Positions 17,840 through 27,670 of a DNA stretch of 64,000 bases are shown here, one piece after another (position 1 is the stretch's first letter; the number at the start of each line of letters is the position of its first letter). The notes beneath the pieces are model-generated. The model was not told the origin of the DNA. It saw only the letters and a program-made list of their open reading frames with translations, and made no database searches. The position numbers and the translations under genes are program-made. The DNA comes from Bacteroidota bacterium (lineage in GTDB: Bacteria > Bacteroidota > Bacteroidia > Chitinophagales > Chitinophagaceae): NCBI GenBank assembly GCA_016868895.1, contig VGFK01000003.1, positions 124,001 to 188,000 on the forward strand, read 5' to 3'.

Positions 17840-19360
17840 TTAGTGTTTGAAATGTCGTTGACCAGTGATGACCATGCTCAGTCCATTTGCAAGACAATAT
17901 TGGATGGAATTCTTATCCCGAATTGAACCGCCGGGTTGAATGAATGCAGTTATTCCTTCCTGATGGCCCATCCGAACGCAATCGTCAAACGGGAAAAATG
18001 CATCGCTGGCCATTACGACTCCGTTCAGGTCGAACGAGAATTGCTTTGCTTTCTCAATGGCATGCCGAAGGGAATCGATTCGGGAAGTCTGACCGCATCC
18101 CTTGCCAATCAACTGGCTGTTTTTCACCAGTGCAATGGCATTGGATTTTAGGTGTTTGCAGACTTTGTTGGCAAACACGAGGTCGGTTTGTTCTTGTGGA
18201 CTGCTTGGGCGGGTTCCCATAAGCTCCCATTTCTCATGTGTTCCTTTATCGGTATCCTGAACCAGTATGCCGTTCAGCATGGAACGGTACTGCATTCCCG
18301 GCAGGGCAATTGAATGCGACTGCAGCAGAATTCTGTTTTTCTTCGATCTGAGGATTTCCAATGCTGGCTCATCGATATGCGGTGCAATCAGGACTTCAAA
18401 AAATAGTTCATTGATCAGGGTGGCTGTCGGGGTATCGATACTTCCGTTGCAGACCAGTACTCCACCAAAGGCGCTTTCGGGATCACCTTGCAGTGCATGT
18501 TTCCATGCCAATTCCACCGAATCCCGGGTAGCGATTCCGCATACGTTGGTGTGCTTGATGATGGCAAAGGTGCACTCTTTTCCGGCTTCGAATTCATGGA
18601 TCAACTGCAGTGCAGCATCAACATCCACTATATTATTGTACGAAAGTTCCTTGCCATGCAGCTGATTGAATAGCCGGTCAAGATTGCCATAAAAGACTCC
18701 TTGTTGGTGAGGATTTTCGCCATACCGTAGAACAGAGGGATGTCCCGCTGAAATCAACAACTGTTGCGGAATTTTTTCAGAAAAATAGCGGGATATGGCA
18801 ACATCGTAATGCGCAACGATATCGAAGGCCTTGGCCGCATAGGCTTTTCGCTGCTGCAATTCAGTTGCACAGGATTGTTCGCTCAGCATCCGAACGATGT
18901 CTGCGTAATCATGCTTGGAAGCCACCACAAGCAGATCGGAAAAATTTTTTGCCGCTGCGCGAATCATGGAAGGTCCACCAATATCAATTTTTTCAATGAT
19001 CAGTTTTTCTTCAGTGGTCTGTGCCACGGTTTCTTCAAAGGGGTAAAGATCCACCACCACCAAGTCGATTTCCGGGATCTCGTATTCTCTCATTTCTTTC
19101 AGGTCTTGTTCCAGTCCTCTTCGTCCCAGTATTCCACCAAAGATTTTGGGATGTAGGGTTTTTACCCTTCCTCCCAGGATGGAAGGGTAGTCGGTAACCG
19201 ACTCCACCGGGATGCATTCAATGCCCAGCTGTTCAATGAACTGTTGTGTTCCTCCGGTACTGTAAATGGTAACGTTATGCTCATGCAGCAATCGCACCAG
19301 TGGTTCCAATCCGTCTTTGTTGAATACTGAAATCAATGCAGAGTCAATCTTCTTTTGCAT
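17840..19360 (-). CDS. purH: Bifunctional AICAR formyltransferase / IMP cyclohydrolase
   Basis: A 506-residue enzyme for the last two steps of de novo IMP synthesis. The N-terminal cyclohydrolase, an MGS-like fold, shows TIYSTGGTQQFIEQLGI and GGRVKTLHPKIFGGIL. The formyltransferase part has KHTNVCGIA (Cys in place of the more common Pro-Cys context), GKGCGQTSRIDSLRHA and MASDAFFPFDD. Length is normal. It begins 3 nt after comEC on the same strand, so the two are cotranscribed. Confidence 0.97.
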   Translation of the reverse strand: MQKKIDSALISVFNKDGLEPLVRLLHEHNVTIYSTGGTQQFIEQLGIECIPVESVTDYPSILGGRVKTLHPKIFGGILGRRGLEQDLKEMREYEIPEIDLVVVDLYPFEETVAQTTEEKLIIEKIDIGGPSMIRAAAKNFSDLLVVASKHDYADIVRMLSEQSCATELQQRKAYAAKAFDIVAHYDVAISRYFSEKIPQQLLISAGHPSVLRYGENPHQQGVFYGNLDRLFNQLHGKELSYNNIVDVDAALQLIHEFEAGKECTFAIIKHTNVCGIATRDSVELAWKHALQGDPESAFGGVLVCNGSIDTPTATLINELFFEVLIAPHIDEPALEILRSKKNRILLQSHSIALPGMQYRSMLNGILVQDTDKGTHEKWELMGTRPSSPQEQTDLVFANKVCKHLKSNAIALVKNSQLIGKGCGQTSRIDSLRHAIEKAKQFSFDLNGVVMASDAFFPFDDCVRMGHQEGITAFIQPGGSIRDKNSIQYCLANGLSMVITGQRHFKH

Positions 19361-19363
19361 GCA

Positions 19364-21397
19364 TCATGGTTTTGGAAGGGCATCATGGAATGGGGTACAA
19401 TCCATAATGAGCGGGCCCTTTTGCGCAGTGAAATGAAGACGCAAATCTAGCGGTTGCAGAGCGCTTTTCCATTGGCTAATTTTCCACACTGGAACCGTTC
19501 CATCCAGCACCACGGCATCGTTTTTATGGAGGAAGTGTAACAATGGATGGGGAGGTAGCGCCGTTGGCCAACCGGATATCACGAATCGATTGCCAGATTC
19601 GGCGTCGCGTGAAACAAATTGAATGAGCAGCGGATCTGTGGAAAGTTCTTTTTGATTCCAATGTACAATGCCCAGCGTTGGTCCTGCTGTTTGGATGTAG
19701 CGTTGTGACCATTTATGTACAATGGTATCTGGACTGATGTTTAGCGTAGCGCTGGTGCCATGGCGATGGTAAATAGCGGTCGAGCCCCTAATGTAAAAAA
19801 TTCCAAGCTCTTTTTTTTGATGAATGCGGTAATGATCCATAGTACGCAATGCTCCCTGGATGAGCAGACTCACCAGTATGACTGTGCTTGAATGTGGCGA
19901 TGGTTGTTTTAGGAAGTAGTGTATGGCAGTAATGAGCAGAAACCAGCCACATAATGTGGCCATGGAAGAAGGAAGCAGAGGAATAGAAGCAAAGGGTACC
20001 CGAGACAGCACCGTTACAAAGTAATTTAGGAAGCTGATTAAGTCGCTCGTAACAGTGCCAATTGTTCCCGCTACCCATGGAACCCAGCTCACCGCACAGA
20101 GGACGATTTCCAGGATCAGTATGCAGCTGGATAAGGGGACTGCCACCATATTTGCGATTAAAAACAGTGTGGGAAACCGATTGAAGTGGTACAATACAAT
20201 AGGCGTTGTGAGGATTTGCGCACTGAGGGTAACTGCAACAAGCGACCAGATCATTTTTGCGCCCGGATGTTTAAGTGCAAGCAGTTGTTCAATGGGTTTT
20301 TGAAAAAGTAAAATGGATAATACTGCTGCATAACTGAGTTGAAACCCCAGGTCCTCTAATCGTTTGGGGTCATTGACCAGTAATAAAAAAGCCGAAGCAA
20401 AGAGAACATTGATGGTCAGGTTTTTCCGATGAAGAGCATTTCCAATGCCAATCAGTGTGAACATGACAACGCTTCTGAGGACCGAAGCAGAAGCTCCGGT
20501 GAGCAAAGCAAATAACCATAGAAAGGGAACGACAATGATCAGCGAGAGCAGTGCTTTTTTCCTGCCATAAACAACTAGCTGTACTGCCCGATCCAACAGC
20601 AAAAAAATCAGAGCTAGGTGCATGCCTGAAATGGCAATGATGTGAACGACTCCCGTTTGTGTGTAAGCGTTAAGTTGTTGCTGATCCAATTCATCCCGAT
20701 AGCCGATCAGCATTGCCTCTGCTAGTGGTCGGTTCGCAGGATGGGATATCCATTTCTGGATCACGCGGCGTGTCCAGCGATTCGCAGCCAATAAGAAGTT
20801 TTCAAGGATCGATTGTTCTATAGGGAAATGAACGAGTTGTTCCGATCGTGCGTATAGCGTGAAAGCAATGTTTTGTTTTCTTGCAAAAGCGTTAAAGTCA
20901 AATTCTCCCGGATGATGGAATGCATTGATGCTGAGGGGTTGTTCCAACGTAACCAATACATCTCCCTTTTTATAAAGTATAGGATTGGATGTGGTGTAAA
21001 GAAAAATGCGTTCTCCCTCTTGCATCAACCGGTTGTTGATGATCATTCGCTTTGCAATAAACCGCATGGATTTTCCTGATTTTTTTCCTTGATCCTGCAG
21101 GATCAAAACACTATTTCCATACTGTGGTGGATTTACGTGATCGGTAGTTCTTGCAGAAAAGGTGCACCATCCCATCATCAAGAGCAATAATGAAGTGTAC
21201 AGCGACCGTTGTATTTGGTGTTGAATGGTTCGGGGTGAGAAGAAGTATTCAAGACATATGCTGCTGGTCGCTCCCACTACAAGTGCTGCATGGCTGAACA
21301 GTACCGGTAATGCATACACCTTATGAAGGCAACCGCCGAGGATACATAGGGTAGTTATTCTGACAAAGGGGTACAACGATATCGGGGTACCGTTCAT
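19364..21397 (-). CDS. comEC: ComEC/Rec2-family DNA uptake channel, without MBL domain
   Basis: 677 residues. N-terminal helices and a DUF4131-type OB-like region are followed by the Competence domain, recognisable from GVVHIIAISGMHLALIF and GASASVLRSVVMFTLIG. In transformable bacteria ComEC carries single-stranded DNA across the inner membrane. The C-terminal ~130 residues do not contain the HxHxDH metallo-beta-lactamase motif found in longer ComEC proteins; the short form is usual in Bacteroidota. No other competence genes are in the window. It is followed 3 nt later by purH. Confidence 0.9.
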   Translation of the reverse strand: MNGTPISLYPFVRITTLCILGGCLHKVYALPVLFSHAALVVGATSSICLEYFFSPRTIQHQIQRSLYTSLLLLMMGWCTFSARTTDHVNPPQYGNSVLILQDQGKKSGKSMRFIAKRMIINNRLMQEGERIFLYTTSNPILYKKGDVLVTLEQPLSINAFHHPGEFDFNAFARKQNIAFTLYARSEQLVHFPIEQSILENFLLAANRWTRRVIQKWISHPANRPLAEAMLIGYRDELDQQQLNAYTQTGVVHIIAISGMHLALIFLLLDRAVQLVVYGRKKALLSLIIVVPFLWLFALLTGASASVLRSVVMFTLIGIGNALHRKNLTINVLFASAFLLLVNDPKRLEDLGFQLSYAAVLSILLFQKPIEQLLALKHPGAKMIWSLVAVTLSAQILTTPIVLYHFNRFPTLFLIANMVAVPLSSCILILEIVLCAVSWVPWVAGTIGTVTSDLISFLNYFVTVLSRVPFASIPLLPSSMATLCGWFLLITAIHYFLKQPSPHSSTVILVSLLIQGALRTMDHYRIHQKKELGIFYIRGSTAIYHRHGTSATLNISPDTIVHKWSQRYIQTAGPTLGIVHWNQKELSTDPLLIQFVSRDAESGNRFVISGWPTALPPHPLLHFLHKNDAVVLDGTVPVWKISQWKSALQPLDLRLHFTAQKGPLIMDCTPFHDALPKP

Positions 21398-21519
21398 CTG
21401 CTAAAACTCGGGACTGGAATACACTGTATAATGTCATTTTCACCGGATACGAAGCGAAAAGGGTGTTTCGATTAAGGGGTAAATAGTGTAAATTGACGTG
21501 TATTCACCTTTCTTGGATC

Positions 21520-22029
21520 ATGAAAAATTGTTGTATTCTAATTTTTCTCGTAGCTGTTAGTGTGTCGTGCAGTCCTACGCGTATTTATTTTGTTCGACAT
21601 GCCGAGAAATCGTTGGACGTGAAAGTCGACCCACCCCTTACTCCCGAGGGTGCTGCACGAGCCGCTGAACTTGCCAACATGCTCAAGGGGAAAGGGATCC
21701 GCAGCATCTATTCAACAAAAACAACCCGAACGGCCACCACTGCTCAGCCGCTGGCAGAAAAGTTAGGCATACCCATTCGTTTTTATTCGCATGATACCAT
21801 GCCTAGATTTTTATATACCCTATTGGCAAGCGGAGAGACGGCATTGGTGGTGGGGCACAGCAACACGGTATTGAAAATGATTTCAGAATTGGAACTATCG
21901 CCTAGTCAAAAAGAAATTCCTGATTCTGTATACGATAATTTGTACATCGTTTCTTTAAAGAACAGAAACAGCAGAAGCGGGTACCGTTTATTGTTAAAAG
22001 AAACAACATTTGGGAAGCCTTCCCGTTAG
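21520..22029 (+). CDS. Histidine phosphatase family protein, exported
   Basis: About 169 residues from ATG 21520. An N-terminal hydrophobic segment ends in VAVSVSCSPT, which may be a weak lipobox, so it is probably periplasmic. It is followed by the phosphoglycerate-mutase-type catalytic motif FVRHAEKS and the second conserved His in VVGHSNTV, a SixA-like short form. The substrate is unknown. The TTG start in the track (21493) adds nine residues ahead of the signal segment and is less likely. Confidence 0.85.
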   Translation: MKNCCILIFLVAVSVSCSPTRIYFVRHAEKSLDVKVDPPLTPEGAARAAELANMLKGKGIRSIYSTKTTRTATTAQPLAEKLGIPIRFYSHDTMPRFLYTLLASGETALVVGHSNTVLKMISELELSPSQKEIPDSVYDNLYIVSLKNRNSRSGYRLLLKETTFGKPSR

Positions 22030-22034
22030 GGGGT

Positions 22035-25000
22035 TTAGAAATCAAGTCCCAATGCAAAATACCAAATGGGTTTTCCACTGAAGAAACGTCCCATGGGCCA
22101 TCCCGCATCAACCCGTAAAAAGTATCCAAGCAGGGTGCTGCGTGCGCCGAATCCATAGCCGCCAACAAAGGGACCAATGCCGCCGGTGCGCATGATCACT
22201 TGGACGGGAGGGGCGCCATAGATTTCTGCTGGTCGTTGTGCTTTATTGAATTTACCATTCCAGGCGGTACCCAAATCGATGAATTGAATGATTTGGAGGT
22301 TGCGCAGGAAGGCATTGTTGACGGGTCGGTTGACAAAGGTAGAGAAGACGGGAAGCCTGAATTCTGAGTTGATGACCATATTGTTATTGCCGTTGGCGAT
22401 ATTCTGCTTGTGCCCCCTTAGGTTAAGGGCCAGCGTTTGATAGGTATAGTCTTGATCTGGAGCTGGTTGAATGGCATCGTTGAACTTAGGTGAGAGCCAT
22501 CCTTCCACTCCACCCAAGTAGTAAATCAGTTTTTGCGATCCCCAAGAGAAATCGGCTGCAGCACGCCCTGCCCAAATGAAATTTCGGTAGATGGGATAAT
22601 AGTAGCGTATATCAGCGCCAACATTGAACATGAATTTACCTGTGCTTTCAGCATTCACAAGTCGAGCATTTATATCGGAGTATACTTTATACCGGAGACC
22701 GTTATAAATATTCAATGATGGGTTGATGGTGTTATCGTGCACGTATTCCAGTCGAACGAGGGCATATTTCAGTATCGTATCCGACATACTGAGCGATGGT
22801 GGGAAGTTGGCATCCGAAAAAATGGCTACACGATCGCTTCGGTATCCCAATGTAGCACGTATGCTTTTTACTTCGTTGAACGGATAACTGACATTGAATT
22901 GATAGAGGTTTGACATCAACTTGTTGCGCAGCTGCGATTTGATGTCCCGGTAGTCGTAGATTGGATAATATTCCTGGTTACTTCTGAAGTAGGTGAGTCC
23001 CCAGTCAAATCTTCTTTTCAAATTCTGAAACGAGGCGAGGTAGTCGTTATCCCGTAAATTGGTTGCCAGTCGGAATCCGCCAATGAATTTTTTGTCTTCC
23101 ATCAGATCGGAAATCCCCATCCGCAGGATGCCATTCAGGTTATCGGAGTTGGATAAAAAAATGGGACCTGCTCCGCCTGCAAAGGGTTGGTAACGGTTCA
23201 CCAAAACCGAGTTATTGAATCCGGATACCACGTAGTCGGAGCCAAACTTCAATTTATAATCAAACAGCCTTGCTCGTTTGAGATAATCTTCGCGTTCGGG
23301 TGCGACCATCTCCTCTGCTATGGGAGGCGTACTGTCTTTTATTTCCTGATCGAACTCCGTCTGGAATAGCACATTTTTTTTCTCTCCGGGTGCAGGTGTT
23401 TTCTCTTCTTCGTAATAGACTGCCCGTGTTTTCCTCTTTCTCTCCTCGTTCATCAGTTGCTTGATGTAATCGGTAGGCGTTGCATTGACGTTGCGCTTCA
23501 ACAAAGCCGCTTCGTTGATCTTGAGTTTATAGAGAAATTTCAGATCACCTTCTTGTCGGGTTTCGCTGACTTGGTTGTTATCGCCGGATCCTCGTGTTTC
23601 CTGTAAGCTACTTTGGTAGTTGGTGATGGGGAATACATAGGTGCTATCGGACGTAATGGAAATATATCCAACGGAATCCGGAGTCGATTTCTCCCAGGCC
23701 TTTAAGGTAGAATCCAATTCTTTTTTATCGGGGTTGCGCAGCAGTTCATCCCCAATGCGGTAGATGGTATCCAGTCCTGCGCGTTGGGTGGTGAAAAATC
23801 CTGCATAGCGATTTCCAATGCCATTGGCGTCGCTGACAAAGGTGAAATGATTGACGTTGTATTGCAGTGGGAACCGTGCCTGACCGTAGGGCTGTTTGGT
23901 CAGCTGAGTGATTTGACGGAATTGGCTGTTGGTCCAATTATCTACTAGGAACACATTGAAATTGTTGCGAGAAGGAATGGCCGTGTCTGCTTTTGCAGCG
24001 TTGGCGGAAGGTCGGTTAGAAGAAAATAATATACCGGTTTTATTGGGGAAAGCAACAAAGGAGGCATCTACATCATCGTACACATCGTTGGTGATCTGAT
24101 CCAATTTGTCGTTTTTCAGGCTGTACACAAATACATCCGACTGTCCATTTTTCACTGCGCTGAATATGATGGTCTGGTGATCGAGCATGAACTTGACATC
24201 CTGGATCAACTGGAATTGATCCAGTACTCGTTTTTCAGTCTTGATGCGCGCAACGGCATCGTAAATGAACATTTTTATTTTCCCTTCTTCTGTATAGATG
24301 ACCAGCAAACGTGAACCTTTTGGATCCCAAGCCAGCATGGGATAATTGGGATTGATTTCGTCTTGCCGGTTCAGCACTCCTGCCTTGAGCAAAATTTTTC
24401 GTTTATCCGATAAGTCCTCCAGCACTACACGGTAAATGCCTCTTTTGAAATGGACCATCGCGTAGGAATTGTTCCGGGCAATGGGATTGGCTTGAAACCG
24501 ATAAAAGTCTTCGCCGTTCTTTTTTTCTTCTACCGCTACCACGTTTCCTTTTGGAAGATTTTTTCTTCCGCGGTTATCGGCCAGGTACTTATCGGATTCC
24601 TCCTGCATGAATTCTTCCAACAGCTCCTTGAATCGTTTCTTGGTGATCTTGAGACTGGCCGCGTTCAAGCTCTTGTAAATGCGGGAGAGATAGAGAAAAT
24701 AGGTGATATTGTCTTTTTTATAATTCTCCCCAATGAATTTCCAGAACGCATGCCCGGCCAGCAATGGTTCCGCAAAAGCAAACTGATAGAAGGTCCTGTA
24801 TTTTCCGGAGAGCAATGCGGATTTGAGCTGATCATCCAATGCGGGACTCCAATTTTCGCCTACGTACGCAACATAACCATCGGTCAGCCATTTGGGCATA
24901 TCCAGTAAGGCCTGATTGCTGGCAAACTCTCCCAGGTCATCGCCAAAAAGCATATTCTCTACCAATACTTGTGCGATACCTTGCCTCAGTTTTACGCGCA

Positions 25001-25409
25001 GCTCGTTGAGATTGCCGTTGTAGTAGAGTACGATCTTGTTGTTGACCAGCTTGGTAACGCCTCCGGTATTTTGCCAATCGATTCCCAATCCAATATTGGA
25101 CTGTTTATAGTCGGTAAAACTATTGTAGATCACGATGTTTGCTCTGCGCTGCAGTCCATATTCGATGAATTCCTCAATCGTATTCAGTTCTTCTTCTGCC
25201 ACTTGCGCTATGAATTTGCTCAGGGATAGTCCCCCTTCATGGTAATAGGTATTGAAATTGCGCGTCTGGTAATATTTCCAGCTGATCTTTTTGTATTGAA
25301 CCCTGTTTTTCCCAAAATCAACGGTGCTCACCTGGGCTAGTGTTTCGGTGTGAAACAGCAGACCAGTAGCCACTACAAAGAGAACGCGGTATATCAGCCT
25401 GCGATTCAA
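22035..25409 (-). CDS. Outer-membrane protein: protease-like domain, TolB-type propeller, BamA-like barrel
   Basis: About 1124 residues. A signal peptide (LIYRVLFVVATGLLFHTETLAQ) is followed by a region resembling MA-family gluzincin peptidases (residues ~30-290). At the expected HExxH position it reads RQGIAQVLVE, and at the distal Glu it reads KWLTDGYVAY, so the catalytic residues appear lost. Next comes a WD40/PD40-like propeller (AWDPKGSRLLVIY, GILFSSNRP) and a C-terminal ~390-residue barrel ending in aromatic LDF. Bacteroidota databases often call such proteins 'TolB-like', but their role is not established. I use TTG 25409 because the track start 25553 would overlap the divergent MBL gene and a -7 variant TAATTTTA lies at 25434-25441. 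Confidence 0.8.
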   Translation of the reverse strand: MNRRLIYRVLFVVATGLLFHTETLAQVSTVDFGKNRVQYKKISWKYYQTRNFNTYYHEGGLSLSKFIAQVAEEELNTIEEFIEYGLQRRANIVIYNSFTDYKQSNIGLGIDWQNTGGVTKLVNNKIVLYYNGNLNELRVKLRQGIAQVLVENMLFGDDLGEFASNQALLDMPKWLTDGYVAYVGENWSPALDDQLKSALLSGKYRTFYQFAFAEPLLAGHAFWKFIGENYKKDNITYFLYLSRIYKSLNAASLKITKKRFKELLEEFMQEESDKYLADNRGRKNLPKGNVVAVEEKKNGEDFYRFQANPIARNNSYAMVHFKRGIYRVVLEDLSDKRKILLKAGVLNRQDEINPNYPMLAWDPKGSRLLVIYTEEGKIKMFIYDAVARIKTEKRVLDQFQLIQDVKFMLDHQTIIFSAVKNGQSDVFVYSLKNDKLDQITNDVYDDVDASFVAFPNKTGILFSSNRPSANAAKADTAIPSRNNFNVFLVDNWTNSQFRQITQLTKQPYGQARFPLQYNVNHFTFVSDANGIGNRYAGFFTTQRAGLDTIYRIGDELLRNPDKKELDSTLKAWEKSTPDSVGYISITSDSTYVFPITNYQSSLQETRGSGDNNQVSETRQEGDLKFLYKLKINEAALLKRNVNATPTDYIKQLMNEERKRKTRAVYYEEEKTPAPGEKKNVLFQTEFDQEIKDSTPPIAEEMVAPEREDYLKRARLFDYKLKFGSDYVVSGFNNSVLVNRYQPFAGGAGPIFLSNSDNLNGILRMGISDLMEDKKFIGGFRLATNLRDNDYLASFQNLKRRFDWGLTYFRSNQEYYPIYDYRDIKSQLRNKLMSNLYQFNVSYPFNEVKSIRATLGYRSDRVAIFSDANFPPSLSMSDTILKYALVRLEYVHDNTINPSLNIYNGLRYKVYSDINARLVNAESTGKFMFNVGADIRYYYPIYRNFIWAGRAAADFSWGSQKLIYYLGGVEGWLSPKFNDAIQPAPDQDYTYQTLALNLRGHKQNIANGNNNMVINSEFRLPVFSTFVNRPVNNAFLRNLQIIQFIDLGTAWNGKFNKAQRPAEIYGAPPVQVIMRTGGIGPFVGGYGFGARSTLLGYFLRVDAGWPMGRFFSGKPIWYFALGLDF

Positions 25410-25458
25410 ATGAATAGGTACCTTTGTTTCGGCTAAAATTAAAGCTTTTGGCCTAGAA

Positions 25459-26109
25459 ATGGCGGTTATGCTAAACGTTAAAATTTTCCAGTTCAACCCC
25501 CTACAGGAGAACACGTATTTGGTGACAGACGACCAGAAAAATTGTTTAATCATTGACCCCGGCTGCTATTTTGATGCTGAGCGGGAAGAATTGGCGGGGT
25601 ACATTGATAAACATGCTCTCCAGCCTAAAATGCTGCTGAATACCCATTGCCATTTGGACCATGTTTTTGGGAATAAGTTTATCCATGAAACCTATGGATT
25701 GGACCTGCACCTGCACCGACTGGAAGAGCGCGTACTCGAACTTTCGCCCAGCATCGCACTGATGTGGAACCTGCCTTTTGATAATTATTGTGGGCCACTC
25801 CACTTTTTGAATCATACCTCAGAACTGAAATGGGGCGGACCCGCTTTTGAGATCCTTGAAACACCCGGTCACTCGCCCGGAAGCATTAGTTTTTATCAGC
25901 CCGAAGCAGGAATGCTGATTGCGGGCGACGTATTGTTCAGGGAAAGTGTAGGGAGAACGGATCTGCCCGGTGGGAACGCCGATCAATTATTGAAGACCAT
26001 CTCTACGGTGTTCTACGCACTGCCGGATGCGACCCATGTCTATTCCGGTCACGGAATGCCCACGACCATCGGTCATGAAAAACTGCATAATCCATTTGTA
26101 AAGGGCTAA
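25459..26109 (+). CDS. MBL-fold metallo-hydrolase (glyoxalase II-like)
   Basis: A 216-residue metallo-beta-lactamase-fold hydrolase with the metal motif THCHLDH, the downstream His in ETPGHSPGS, the bridging Asp in AGDVLFRESVGRTD and the last His in YSGHGMPT. These are the residues of the YcbL/glyoxalase II group, which hydrolyses thioesters. Translation may begin at ATG 25459 or ATG 25468 (MLNVKIFQ). The 3' end overlaps the convergent flippase by 4 nt. Confidence 0.92.
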   Translation: MAVMLNVKIFQFNPLQENTYLVTDDQKNCLIIDPGCYFDAEREELAGYIDKHALQPKMLLNTHCHLDHVFGNKFIHETYGLDLHLHRLEERVLELSPSIALMWNLPFDNYCGPLHFLNHTSELKWGGPAFEILETPGHSPGSISFYQPEAGMLIAGDVLFRESVGRTDLPGGNADQLLKTISTVFYALPDATHVYSGHGMPTTIGHEKLHNPFVKG

Positions 26110-27641
26110 CGATACATCCGGCTGAGCAAAGGAATTTTTCTCAGTTCCTCTTTTTCGGTTCGAACAACAACCAACAGATAGCCTGTCAATAACAGTACTC
26201 CGCTAACGTGAAGCCAGAAAACAGCTACACCGGACTGTCGAAGCAAAAGCTGAATCAAGCAAAGACCTGTGGCAGTCGACAAATGAAGGACAGCATTGCT
26301 GATATTATACGGAACAGGATAATGCTGTTGCCCCATTACATAACTGATTACCATCATGCTCCCGTAACATCCCACCGTTGCAACCGCACATCCCCAATAA
26401 CCAAAGCTCGGGATCAGGAAATAATTCAATACAATGGTGATCGCTGCACCGATAAGGGTAATGACTGCTCCTGTTTTTGTGCGGTTGGTGAGTTTGTACC
26501 AAATCGACAAATTGTAATAGATCCCTAAAAATAGTTTTGCCAGCATCAGCACCGGAACGATGAGCAGCCCTTCTGCATATTCCGGATGCCTTCCGATTCC
26601 CATAAAATATTTCCAGCCATCCAGAAACAATACCACCATCAGCAAACAGGCGCAACACATCACAATGAAAAGGCGCATCACCCGCGCGTAGATGATCGGA
26701 GCATTTTCAGAAGTGGATTGTTTGAAAAAAAACGGTTCAGCACCCATCCTGAAAGTTTGTATGAATAACACTATCACAACGGAAAGCTTATAGTTTGCGC
26801 TGTAAATACCGTTTGCGGTGCGTGCTGCTAATTCTGTTCCTTCGTACCGCAACACGATCATGAACCGGTCGATGGTTTCATTGATGATTCCCCCAAATCC
26901 AACAATGATCAATGGGGTTGAGTAAATCAGCATGTCGCTGATCAATGCCCTGCTGAATTGCAACCTGAATCCTATCCATTCTTTGTACAGCAGAATCAAG
27001 GTCAGGCTTGATGCAATCAGGTTCGAAACAAACACATATCCAATGCCCATTTCCGGATCATACAGTGACGCAAGCCAACTCTGTTTGCCTGCTTCGTAAT
27101 CTCCTTTGCACCAGTAGAGGAAAAAGATAACGAAAAACAGATTGGTCAGGATGTTGGTGATTTTGATCCATGCAAATTTTCGAGGGCGACCATCATTCCT
27201 AAGTTTGGCAAACGGAATCACCGCCACTGTATCGATGGCAACAATGGCTATGACCATCATCAACCATTCGGGATGGTTTTCCATTTTCAGCAGCGCAGCA
27301 AATTGATCAATGGGCATCAGTAACAATGCGCTGAACACAACCGTGGTGATCAACAAGATGGTCATGCTTGTATTGACTACGGTTTTCTCGTCTTCTTGTG
27401 CATGGAATCGGAAATAAGAAGTTTCCATTCCGTAGGTGTAGAGTACGTTTAAAAATGCAGCAATGGCAAACAAAATTGAAATGTCACCGTAATCCGATGC
27501 AGCAAAAATGTAGGTGAGCAGGGGAGTCAGCAGGTAGTTGATGAATCTTCCCACGATATTACTTACTCCGTACCATAAGGTCTGTGAAGCCAGCTGTCGG
27601 ATATCTGCCAAGGGATTCTTTTCAACAAATGTAAGGCCCAT
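26106..27641 (-). CDS. Polysaccharide flippase / MVF-type membrane protein
   Basis: 511 residues with 12-14 hydrophobic helices and the N-terminal pattern of Wzx/RfbX-type exporters (LASQTLWYGVSNIVGRFINYLLTPLLTYIF, then YGMETSYFRF). Such proteins flip lipid-linked saccharide units across the inner membrane. No glycosyltransferase cluster is adjacent, so the substrate is unknown. It could be part of a core Bacteroidota glycan pathway. Confidence 0.88.
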   Translation of the reverse strand: MGLTFVEKNPLADIRQLASQTLWYGVSNIVGRFINYLLTPLLTYIFAASDYGDISILFAIAAFLNVLYTYGMETSYFRFHAQEDEKTVVNTSMTILLITTVVFSALLLMPIDQFAALLKMENHPEWLMMVIAIVAIDTVAVIPFAKLRNDGRPRKFAWIKITNILTNLFFVIFFLYWCKGDYEAGKQSWLASLYDPEMGIGYVFVSNLIASSLTLILLYKEWIGFRLQFSRALISDMLIYSTPLIIVGFGGIINETIDRFMIVLRYEGTELAARTANGIYSANYKLSVVIVLFIQTFRMGAEPFFFKQSTSENAPIIYARVMRLFIVMCCACLLMVVLFLDGWKYFMGIGRHPEYAEGLLIVPVLMLAKLFLGIYYNLSIWYKLTNRTKTGAVITLIGAAITIVLNYFLIPSFGYWGCAVATVGCYGSMMVISYVMGQQHYPVPYNISNAVLHLSTATGLCLIQLLLRQSGVAVFWLHVSGVLLLTGYLLVVVRTEKEELRKIPLLSRMYR

Positions 27642-27670
27642 TTAATACATTTAGGGCTTAAACAACGTCT

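Noticed and set aside
25410-25553. N-terminal extension of the propeller/barrel protein from 25553
   Set aside because: It would overlap the divergent MBL gene by 95 nt and lacks a signal-peptide pattern. A -7 variant lies within it, and the signal peptide begins just after TTG 25409.
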